A DNA stretch of 13,393 nt from Anaerolineae bacterium (GTDB lineage Bacteria; Chloroflexota; Anaerolineae; 4572-78; J111): positions 1 through 13,393 of the forward strand of contig JAHDWA010000142.1 in NCBI GenBank assembly GCA_023382535.1. The letters run 5' to 3'. The notes beneath the pieces are model-generated. The model saw nothing but the letters and a program-made list of their open reading frames with translations, made no database searches and had not been told where the DNA came from. Made by a program: the position numbers and the translations under genes. Below, in pieces: positions 1 to 5,714 of this stretch. Positions within the stretch are counted from its first letter, which is position 1. Each line of letters starts with the position of its first letter.

Positions 1-433
1 TGGCGGGGGTGGTCGGGGCCATACCCAGAACCTTGCTGGCCTCCTCATCCCGGGTTTTGGCTTTGCGCGCCTCTTTTTCCACGGCTTCTTTGGCCAGGGC
101 CAGTTTTTCTTCCAGGGCGGCCAGCTTTTCTTCCAGGTTAATGGCCTGGAGCGACTCGTTCCTCAAATAATACTCCAGTTCCGCCGCCCGTTTTTCGTGG
201 GCGCGCTGTTCGGCCTGGTCGCCGCTTTGCGCCGCTTCCGCGGCCTTGGCCTGCTCGTTCTGCAGCCGCTCGGCCATGTTGCGCTCGCGCAGTTCCACCT
301 CGGCCAGGGCCTGCCGAATTGACGCCAACTGCTCCTGTTCCAACTGTTCCAGGGCGCTCCGCCGCTCCCGGTGAGGCAGCTTGGCATTGACGGCGGCGCT
401 GAGCAACGTGTTTATTTTTTCCATCAAGTCCAT
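1..433 (-). CDS. Coiled-coil protein, PspA/IM30-like (partial, C-terminus off window)
   Basis: Reading the minus strand from the ATG at 433 gives an open frame of 144 codons that reaches the window edge without a stop, so only the N-terminal part is present. It begins MDLMEKINTLLSAAVNAKLP. From about residue 25 the protein is almost entirely charged and Ala/Glu/Lys/Gln/Leu-rich, with heptad-like spacing and no Gly/Pro breaks until about residue 138, so a long coiled coil is expected. The layout (short amphipathic-looking N-terminus, then alpha-helical coil) resembles PspA/IM30 (Vipp1) membrane-stress proteins, but no diagnostic motif proves it; a generic coiled-coil protein is the alternative. 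The start is supported by GAGGAG at 448-443, nine bases upstream. The start lies one base after the stop of the acetyltransferase gene, so the two are probably co-transcribed and translationally coupled. Confidence 0.75.
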   Translation of the reverse strand, partial: MDLMEKINTLLSAAVNAKLPHRERRSALEQLEQEQLASIRQALAEVELRERNMAERLQNEQAKAAEAAQSGDQAEQRAHEKRAAELEYYLRNESLQAINLEEKLAALEEKLALAKEAVEKEARKAKTRDEEASKVLGMAPTTPA

Positions 434-434
434 T

Positions 435-1382
435 TTAAAGTTCTCCTCGATAATCCACAATCGCTTTGCGGACGGTAAAACCCAATTTGGTATACAAGCC
501 AATCGCCGGCCGGTCGGCATAATTATCCGCGCTGACCGAGATGGTCTCCACCCCGGCCTCAGCCAGCGCCTTCATGGCCGTCAGCATCAGCGCCCGGCCG
601 ATACCCTGCCCACGCGCCTCCCCGGCCACGGCCACCCAGACAATTTCCCCCTCGTTGGCCTGGCGCAACTGGCGCGTCCAGCCCAGGCAGGCGTGAATCA
701 AACCGACCATCTCCTCGCCGCCCCCCGTTTGCCGCCAGGCAGTATAGCTAAAGGGCGACTCGTAGCGGGCTGTTTCAAAGCGGCGGCGCAGCGCTGCAGC
801 GGTTGTCGGCTGATAGCCCCAGTTCTGAGCAAAAGCCCGGTTGCGCAGGGATACAGCCGCCTCACAGTAGCGGTTATCCCAGGGACGAATGATGACGCCG
901 GGCGGCGGTCCAGGAATCGCTTCGATTTGAGTTGCCGGTATTTCCAACTCGTGATAGACGTGATAGGGCCGCAGTCCAAATCGGGCCAGCAAGCGGCCGC
1001 GCTGTTGGTCGTGCTCATAAGCCCAGGCATTGACCCAGGCCGTCTCGCCGCCGGTTGGTGATCGCTGCTGCATATCGGCCCAACTGTGCCCGATGAGCTG
1101 CTGGCCAATCCCCTGTCCGCGCCAGGCCGGATGCACCCCTCCCCGCAGCCAAAAGTGAAGCTCCGCGCCACGGACAAGTTCCCCATAATTATAACCGACG
1201 ACCGGGCCGCTTTCAATTTGCGCCAGCCAGCCGGCCTGGCCTAACTCGGCCGCAGCCGTTTCCAGCTCGGCCCGAATCTCCGCCGTCAGCCGGATCAGCC
1301 CTTCATCTGCCGCTTCTATCACGCCGACAAGCCGGGCCAGGGCCTCCATATCATTTTCGGTAACACGACGCAAAGTAAACAT
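435..1382 (-). CDS. Tandem GNAT-domain N-acetyltransferase
   Basis: This 315-residue soluble protein contains two GNAT (Gcn5-related) folds in tandem. The first spans about residues 1-150, with the acetyl-CoA pyrophosphate-binding loop RGQGIG at 88-93 after the beta-strand HFWLRGGVHP. The second spans about 162-315, with WVAVAGEARGQGIG (loop 257-262) and a classic C-terminal motif B, DNYADRPAIGLYTKLGF at 286-302. Both loops are intact, so both halves could bind acetyl-CoA, although in many tandem GNATs only one half is active. The length and two-domain plan match mycothiol synthase MshD, but that role is not claimed: nothing else of mycothiol synthesis is here and the substrate cannot be read from sequence. 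An in-frame TGA three codons upstream fixes the N-terminus at this ATG; there is no clear ribosome site. The downstream coiled-coil gene starts one base after its TAA. Confidence 0.88.
   Translation of the reverse strand: MFTLRRVTENDMEALARLVGVIEAADEGLIRLTAEIRAELETAAAELGQAGWLAQIESGPVVGYNYGELVRGAELHFWLRGGVHPAWRGQGIGQQLIGHSWADMQQRSPTGGETAWVNAWAYEHDQQRGRLLARFGLRPYHVYHELEIPATQIEAIPGPPPGVIIRPWDNRYCEAAVSLRNRAFAQNWGYQPTTAAALRRRFETARYESPFSYTAWRQTGGGEEMVGLIHACLGWTRQLRQANEGEIVWVAVAGEARGQGIGRALMLTAMKALAEAGVETISVSADNYADRPAIGLYTKLGFTVRKAIVDYRGEL
443..448 (-). promoter_or_regulatory. Ribosome binding site of the coiled-coil gene
   Basis: GAGGAG on the minus strand ends nine bases before the ATG at 433. It lies inside the last codons of the acetyltransferase gene, which fits translational coupling across the TAA-A-ATG junction. 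Confidence 0.7.
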
Positions 1383-1402
1383 TTCAGATCAACTTAGTAC
1401 TC

Positions 1403-1477
1403 AGGTGACTGGCACTTTTCTCCTTTCAAGACGACTGAGAACAGCAAAGTTTAGGGCTAACCAAGTGCCAGTCACCT
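1403..1477. repeat. Perfect 15-bp inverted repeat element (75 bp)
   Basis: AGGTGACTGGCACTT at 1403-1417 is exactly reverse-complemented by AAGTGCCAGTCACCT at 1463-1477, with a 45-nt spacer. No T-run follows either arm, so it is not a standard intrinsic terminator. It lies between the 3' end of the subtilase gene and the start of the acetyltransferase gene, about 20 bp upstream of the latter's ATG. The spacer carries, on the minus strand, AAGGAG (1425-1420) followed by GTG and an in-frame TGA four codons on; this may be accidental. Likely a REP- or MITE-like non-autonomous element; an RNA hairpin ahead of the acetyltransferase start is the alternative. Confidence 0.75.
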
Positions 1478-1524
1478 TTAACCTGTGAATTACTAGCAAC
1501 AAGTTTTTAGCTAAGAAGTTCTTC

Positions 1525-1556
1525 CCATTCCTCCAGCCTTCCAGCCCTCCAATCCC
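1525..1556. repeat. Pyrimidine-rich 8-bp imperfect tandem repeat
   Basis: Four consecutive 8-bp units are seen: CCATTCCT, CCAGCCTT, CCAGCCCT and CCAATCCC. The two middle units differ at one base and the outer ones are more diverged. The tract sits just beyond the stop codon of the subtilase gene and is purine-rich on that gene's transcript strand. Probably a slippage-generated microsatellite; no function is evident. Confidence 0.55.
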
Positions 1557-1566
1557 CCCTTCTTCC

Positions 1567-4131
1567 TCACTTCTCCGCCAGGGCCAACTGCACCGCCCGC
1601 AGGGCGTCAATCTGTCCCCAACCGTAAACGTTGTTAGGGCTGCCGGTCACACCGCCGCAGGCGCACGCATTTCCGGCGATGAGACTGTCCAACTCGCTGA
1701 GCAGTGAAGCATTAGCTGCCGCTTGACTCTCGATGGGGCAGGCCGCTTCGACCGCAACCGGGGCCGCCGACTGGCGGATGATTTCCTCCGTCGCCTCAAT
1801 CTGGCCAATTAAAGCCGGATTGGCCGACCAGATGAGCGCGACCAGTCCGGCCACATGCGGCCCGGCCATGCTGGTGCCGGAGGCGGTGCCGTAGCCGCCG
1901 CCCGGCAGGCTGGAGCGAATATTATCGCCCGGCGCGGTGATGTCGGGCTTAAGCAGCGGTAACTGGTCCGGCTCAACGACCGGCCCTCGACTGCTGAACC
2001 CGGTAACCTGGCCTTGCGCATTGCTGGCCCCCACCGAGAAAACAGTGGCGTAACGAGCCGGCGGTTCATTGGCCGTGCCGCAGGCAGGGCCATCATTCCC
2101 CGCGCTGACGACCATCATTATCCCGGCGGCCTGGAGCGCCGCCGTGGCCGGTTCCAAAACGGTATCGTCGCAGCCTTCAACATCGGGACAGCCCCAGGAA
2201 TTATTGACCAGGTCAGGCGCTTTTGACACATCGCCATCCCTGAATGGGTCGCCGTTCAGCGGATAGGGCGCCAAAAAAAATTCCATGCAATCGGTGTAGC
2301 TGGCCGGGTTGCCCAGGCCGCGCTGCATGTTACGGCAGCCAATCCAGCGAGCGCCGGGGGCCATTCCAATCTGGTTGCCCTGGCCATCGTCGCCCAAAAT
2401 TGTCCCCATCGTATGCGTGCCGTGCTGGTCGTCGTCAAACGGCGCGGGGGTGTCAGCCCAGGCATCGTGCCAGTTGTAATTGTGGTTGACCTCACCCGCC
2501 GCGCTGACCCCGCGGTACGTCGGGCGCAGGGCCGGATGCTGCCAATCGTAGCCGGTGTCCTGCCCGCCCACCACAATCCCCTGCCCGGTGAAGCCCAGCT
2601 CCCAGACCTGGTCCGCGTACACCTGGCTGAGGCTGGCTTCGACGCCCTGCCCCTCGGTGGGAGTAGGACCATAGCCAATATCAAAGCGGAGTGGATAGGG
2701 CCGGACGTTCGGATTAAGCATTACCCGGGCTACGCCGGGCAGGCGGGCAAACTCATCCATGCGCCGGTGGTGGCCCTCCACCCGGATCATGTTGATCAGG
2801 TAAAAAGGGCGATAAACCAGCCCGGCGGCATCGAGCGCCTGGCGCACCGGGGCCTGGCTGCGATTGGCCGTTTCGATGAGCCGGTTGCGCACAAAAGCAC
2901 GCCGCGCCGGCAGGCCGGCAATTTGCTCGGCTCCGGTTAAATCCGCCTGCCCGGCCATAATAATCAGAAATCCATCGTCGTAAAAGCCGGGCCGGCCCAC
3001 AGTCCACCACAGGCCAAGCCAGGTGCCCCAGGTAATCAGCACCCCTGCCAGGACAAGACCTACCGCCGCCAGGGCGGAACGAGGCGGAGCCAGCCAGCGC
3101 CGCCCGGCCCAAACGAAGCCGGTCAGTCCGGCCGCGGCCAGGATCATCCAGAGATAAGCGGCGGTTTGCCAGGGCTGGGTAATCAGCGGCAATTCGTCGC
3201 GGGGGTCGGTGAAAAGGAGTGGCGCGGCCCGGTAGCTCCAGACGATCAACAGCCCGGCCCAAATCGTGCCGCTCCACAGGCGTAATCCAATTAACAGCCC
3301 GGTCAGCGGGACAATCGTAACAAGCAAGGCCAGTTCGCTCCAATCGTGGTGAGGGAGCAGCAGGCTGGGGGTAAAGGCCGCGTAGATCAGCAGGGCCAGC
3401 ACGGCCGCCAGGATGCGGCGGTGGGGAAAACAGGTGAGCAGCAGGCCCAAAACCGCACTGCGAAAGAACAGCTCTTCGGGGAGGGTCTGGGCCAGGCCTT
3501 GAATGAGGAGCATCTGCGACACCCAGCGATCGCCCAACGCCCCAGTCAGCGGCCAGCCGACGGTCAGGACGGAAATTCCGGCCAGGGCCAGGAGCAGCCA
3601 GAAGAGCCGGGGAGCGTCCAGCCCTAACGCCTGGCCCAGTTCGCGCCTGGAGCGAGGCACCCCTGCCCAGCCCATACCAAGGCTGCCCAGGAGCAGCGCT
3701 GCCGGGGTGAGCAGGATCAAACGGAGGATCGTCCCGTGTAACGGCAGGAGATAGGTGGCATCGTTGTCTCCTGGTCCAGCAACAGCTCGAATAGCCGCGT
3801 CCAGCGAAATATAGAGGCCAACGCCGAGCAAAACCAGGGCCAAGGGTCGCAGTGCCTGCCAGCAGGGCCGGCGCACCCACAGCCAAAACCCGGCAAAGGG
3901 GGTCAAGAGGAGCGCCGCTAGCAGGGCGACGGTTAGAAAACTCTTGACTGATTCCGGCCAGGCAGGCGGGAGGAAGGTGGTGGCAATCCCCAGACCTATC
4001 GGGGCAGCGGCGAGCCAGCCGAGGAGAAGAGAAAAAAGGAGGAGTTGGGCCGGTGAGGGGGAGGAGAGAGGGGTGGAGGCATCTTGTGGCGAAAGTTGGG
4101 GGTGGTTAGATATTTTATTATTAAACATCAT
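1567..4131 (-). CDS. Membrane-anchored subtilisin (S8) with N-terminal CPBP-like membrane domain
   Basis: This 854-residue protein joins two protease-type modules. Residues ~28-377 are polytopic, with roughly ten hydrophobic segments (e.g. 30-54, 64-86, 94-110, 172-197, 238-258, 264-284, 320-342, 353-377). They contain PEELFFR (218-224), matching the EExxxR motif of CPBP/Rce1 intramembrane proteases. The two later CPBP motifs look degenerate: Thr254 stands where FxxxH needs His, and the WSGTIWAGLL helix lacks the usual His and Asn. Residues ~384-480 resemble an I9-type propeptide. Residues ~500-850 are a complete S8 domain of the bacillopeptidase F-like type, with Asp525 (GGQDTGYDW), His570 (QHGTHTMG), oxyanion Asn679 (VVSAGNDGP) and Ser754 (SGTSMAGPHVAG). 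It has several Cys residues suited to an extracytoplasmic location, and ends in a typical YGWGQIDA helix. The start is the first of two adjacent ATGs; no good ribosome site is near. It is divergent from the DUF364 gene. Function is inferred as a surface-tethered protease; substrate unknown. Confidence 0.9.
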   Translation of the reverse strand: MMFNNKISNHPQLSPQDASTPLSSPSPAQLLLFSLLLGWLAAAPIGLGIATTFLPPAWPESVKSFLTVALLAALLLTPFAGFWLWVRRPCWQALRPLALVLLGVGLYISLDAAIRAVAGPGDNDATYLLPLHGTILRLILLTPAALLLGSLGMGWAGVPRSRRELGQALGLDAPRLFWLLLALAGISVLTVGWPLTGALGDRWVSQMLLIQGLAQTLPEELFFRSAVLGLLLTCFPHRRILAAVLALLIYAAFTPSLLLPHHDWSELALLVTIVPLTGLLIGLRLWSGTIWAGLLIVWSYRAAPLLFTDPRDELPLITQPWQTAAYLWMILAAAGLTGFVWAGRRWLAPPRSALAAVGLVLAGVLITWGTWLGLWWTVGRPGFYDDGFLIIMAGQADLTGAEQIAGLPARRAFVRNRLIETANRSQAPVRQALDAAGLVYRPFYLINMIRVEGHHRRMDEFARLPGVARVMLNPNVRPYPLRFDIGYGPTPTEGQGVEASLSQVYADQVWELGFTGQGIVVGGQDTGYDWQHPALRPTYRGVSAAGEVNHNYNWHDAWADTPAPFDDDQHGTHTMGTILGDDGQGNQIGMAPGARWIGCRNMQRGLGNPASYTDCMEFFLAPYPLNGDPFRDGDVSKAPDLVNNSWGCPDVEGCDDTVLEPATAALQAAGIMMVVSAGNDGPACGTANEPPARYATVFSVGASNAQGQVTGFSSRGPVVEPDQLPLLKPDITAPGDNIRSSLPGGGYGTASGTSMAGPHVAGLVALIWSANPALIGQIEATEEIIRQSAAPVAVEAACPIESQAAANASLLSELDSLIAGNACACGGVTGSPNNVYGWGQIDALRAVQLALAEK

Positions 4132-4182
4132 CTACGAGATCAAACAACCTGAATTTCCTCATGATTATCAACCACGCTTGTC

Positions 4183-4211
4183 ATTATAACACCTCTCCCT
4201 CCACTTTCCAA
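4183..4211 (-). promoter_or_regulatory. σ70-type promoter of the CPBP-subtilase gene
   Basis: On the minus strand TTGGAA (4211-4206; four of six matches to TTGACA) is followed after 17 bp by a perfect TATAAT (4188-4183). Transcription would start near 4176, giving a leader of about 45 nt before the ATG at 4131. It diverges from the strong plus-strand promoter about 50 bp away. Confidence 0.6.
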
Positions 4212-4235
4212 CCCTTCACTGATTTTCGATTTTGC

Positions 4236-4265
4236 TTGACACCGAGCCAACCTCTCCCCTATAAT
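4236..4265 (+). promoter_or_regulatory. Consensus σ70-type promoter of the DUF364 gene
   Basis: TTGACA (4236-4241) and TATAAT (4260-4265) are both perfect consensus hexamers, separated by 18 bp. Start of transcription is expected near 4272, leaving a leader of about 22 nt before the ATG at 4294. An AAACCTAACCC 11-mer (4274-4284), found again upstream of the next transcription unit at 5079-5089, lies just downstream of the predicted start, where a repressor could sit. Confidence 0.8.
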
Positions 4266-4293
4266 GATCGGTGAAACCTAACCCAGCGCAGGT

Positions 4294-5043
4294 ATGATGT
4301 CACCAATTCTTGAACGTATCCTGGCAACTCTGCCCCGCGACTGGCAGGCTCATGCCTTGTATATCGGGGTCAATTGGACTCTGGCCGTCGTGCAAAACCC
4401 CTGGGGGCAGCAGCAGGCGGGTCTGGCCGCAACCCCCGGGCCGGAGCGAGTCGCGGCTCAAAGCCGGTTCCAGCCCGGCGCTAACCCGCTCCCCAGCAGC
4501 GATGCCCTCGCCCTGGCCCAGAGTGTTTACGCCGGCGACCCGGTCGAGGCGGCGGTGGGTTTGGCTGCGCTCAATGCCCTCTTGCAGCCCGACCCGGCCC
4601 AACTGGCCCAGGTTGATGCCGCCGATTGGCTGGTCACTCATGGGCAGGGCCGCCAGGTGGCGCTGGTCGGCCATTTTCCCTTTGTTGACGAGTTGAGGCC
4701 GGTTGTCGCCCAACTCTGGGTGCTGGAATTGTCGCCCCACCCAGGCGACTTTAACGCCGCCGCCGCGCCTCACCTCATCCCCCAGGCCGATGTGGTCGCC
4801 ATTACCAGCAGCACCCTGATCAATCATACCCTGGATGGTCTGCTGGCCCTGGCCCGCCCGGAAGCCAAAGTCATGCTGCTCGGCCCTTCCACGCCGCTGA
4901 CGCCGGTGCTGTTTGATTTTGGCGTGGACCTCCTGTCGGGAGTGCAGGTGATAGACATCGCGGCCACCCTGGCCTCGGTCGAAGCCAGCGTCAATTTCCG
5001 CAAGATGCAGGGTGCCCGCCGGGTGACCCTGGAAGCCCGCTAG
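4294..5043 (+). CDS. DUF4213/DUF364 protein (putative heavy-metal chelation domain)
   Basis: This 249-residue soluble protein has no signal peptide or membrane span. Residues ~5-92 fit the DUF4213 domain that precedes DUF364. Residues ~95-235 show DUF364 hallmarks: a Rossmann-like strand VALVGHFPF (122-130), the TSSTLINHTLDGLL segment (171-184) and LLGPSTPLTP (195-204) followed by FDFGVDLLSG. The family is annotated as putative heavy-metal chelation from structures and context; its reaction is not established. It stands alone: divergent from the subtilase gene, and 146 bp before the next gene with its own candidate promoter. There is no metal transporter or cofactor gene nearby to suggest a role. 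Two ATGs are adjacent (4294 and 4297); the only ribosome-site-like bases, AGG at 4290-4292, are nearer the ideal distance for the second. Recognition of the family is good; function is unknown. Confidence 0.85.
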   Translation: MMSPILERILATLPRDWQAHALYIGVNWTLAVVQNPWGQQQAGLAATPGPERVAAQSRFQPGANPLPSSDALALAQSVYAGDPVEAAVGLAALNALLQPDPAQLAQVDAADWLVTHGQGRQVALVGHFPFVDELRPVVAQLWVLELSPHPGDFNAAAAPHLIPQADVVAITSSTLINHTLDGLLALARPEAKVMLLGPSTPLTPVLFDFGVDLLSGVQVIDIAATLASVEASVNFRKMQGARRVTLEAR

Positions 5044-5079
5044 TTTTGCTGTCCCCCTCTTGACCCTCGGTATGCCTCA

Positions 5080-5098
5080 AACCTAACCCCAACCTAAC
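5080..5098 (+). promoter_or_regulatory. Two direct AACCTAAC repeats, 11-bp period (candidate operator)
   Basis: AACCTAAC occurs at 5080-5087 and again at 5091-5098, one DNA helical turn apart, ending nine bases before the candidate -35 at 5108. Direct repeats with an 11-bp period are the usual layout of OmpR/PhoB-family response-regulator sites. The longer form AAACCTAACCC also occurs at 4274-4284 by the start of the DUF364 transcript. Binding is inferred only. Confidence 0.4.
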
Positions 5099-5107
5099 TT
5101 TCGATAG

Positions 5108-5136
5108 GTGACATTTGCCCGGCCTGGTGCTAGGCT
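5108..5136 (+). promoter_or_regulatory. Candidate promoter of the NTF2-like/DUF5671 unit
   Basis: GTGACA (5108-5113; five of six matches) is followed after 17 bp by TAGGCT (5131-5136), a weak -10 with three matches. The weak -10 would suit activator dependence through the AACCTAAC repeats just upstream. Confidence 0.35.
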
Positions 5137-5177
5137 GGAGATAGACATCCAGACTCAGCGTCTCGATGCCGGTTGAC

Positions 5178-5183
5178 AAGGAG
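5178..5183 (+). promoter_or_regulatory. Ribosome binding site choosing the start at 5190
   Basis: AAGGAG lies six bases before the ATG at 5190. A longer in-frame reading from the ATG at 5166 has no such site, so 5190 is preferred. Confidence 0.75.
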
Positions 5184-5189
5184 ACTCCC

Positions 5190-5687
5190 ATGAAAAGCAC
5201 CGATAAATTTTTGATTGGCATTATTGCGGGAGCGGTCTTGCTGGTTGGTGTTGCCTTTGCGGTAGCCTTCATGCGGCCCCAGCCTTCCTACCAAGGGGAA
5301 GACACGCCGGAAGGGGTGGCGCACAATTATCTCTTCGCTTTGCAGCAAGCAGACTACCAGCGGGCCTACGGCTACCTCTCGCCTGCTCTGGCCGGCTATC
5401 CCGCCTCTCCTGATAAATTCGCCGATGACCTGGACAAGCATGCCTGGCAGCTTGACAATTTGAATGAAGAATCCATCACGCTGGCCGTCGAGTCGGTCCG
5501 CGTTACCGATGATCGGGCCGAAGTCTCGGTCAAGGAGACCCGTTTCTATCGAGGTGGGTTGTTCGACAGTAACGAACACAGCACTACCTTTGAGATGACC
5601 CTGCACCGTGAGAACGACGCATGGAAAATTACCGCCTCTGACGCTTATTGGCCTTACTGTTGGACTTCGAAAGTGGGGTGTTCGTAA
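5190..5687 (+). CDS. Small membrane-anchored protein with NTF2-like extracytoplasmic domain
   Basis: This 165-residue protein has one N-terminal hydrophobic span (residues ~7-28, FLIGIIAGAVLLVGVAFAVA) followed by a soluble domain expected outside the membrane. Residues ~39-157 read like an NTF2/SnoaL-type (DUF4878-like) cone fold: a first helix with GVAHNYLFALQQADYQRAYGYLSP, typical of domains in which a helix is followed by 'A/D-Y-xx-AY', then charged beta strands (ITLAVESVRV, AEVSVKETRFY, TTFEMTLHRENDAWKITAS). The last strand ending WKI is characteristic of such folds. Two cysteines near the C-terminus (157 and 164) could pair. No catalytic residues are evident, so a binding role is more likely. 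The next gene starts 27 bp downstream on the same strand with a strong ribosome site, so the two probably form an operon. The family call is inferred from the pattern, not from a search. Confidence 0.75.
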   Translation: MKSTDKFLIGIIAGAVLLVGVAFAVAFMRPQPSYQGEDTPEGVAHNYLFALQQADYQRAYGYLSPALAGYPASPDKFADDLDKHAWQLDNLNEESITLAVESVRVTDDRAEVSVKETRFYRGGLFDSNEHSTTFEMTLHRENDAWKITASDAYWPYCWTSKVGCS

Positions 5688-5700
5688 TCGCTGGCTATTT

Positions 5701-5706
5701 AGGAGG
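5701..5706 (+). promoter_or_regulatory. Ribosome binding site choosing the start at 5715
   Basis: A full AGGAGG lies eight bases before the ATG at 5715 but only two before the in-frame ATG at 5709. The spacing favours 5715 as the real start. Confidence 0.8.
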
Positions 5707-5714
5707 TTATGATT

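Noticed and set aside
381..1061. 226-codon plus-strand open frame opposite the GNAT gene
   Set aside because: It is antisense to a clear two-domain acetyltransferase, starts without a ribosome site and its translation shows no domain. It is a GC-rich shadow.
435..1382. Assignment of the tandem GNAT protein as mycothiol synthase MshD
   Set aside because: Length and architecture match, but no other mycothiol gene is nearby and the likely phylum is not known to make mycothiol.
1403..1477. Intrinsic terminator for the subtilase transcript
   Set aside because: The 45-nt loop is long and no T-run follows the stem on either strand.
2753..3886. 377-codon minus-strand frame inside the CPBP-subtilase gene
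   Set aside because: Its translation is Arg/Pro/Gly-rich with no motif, in another frame of the same strand as a protein with full catalytic motifs. Shadow frame.
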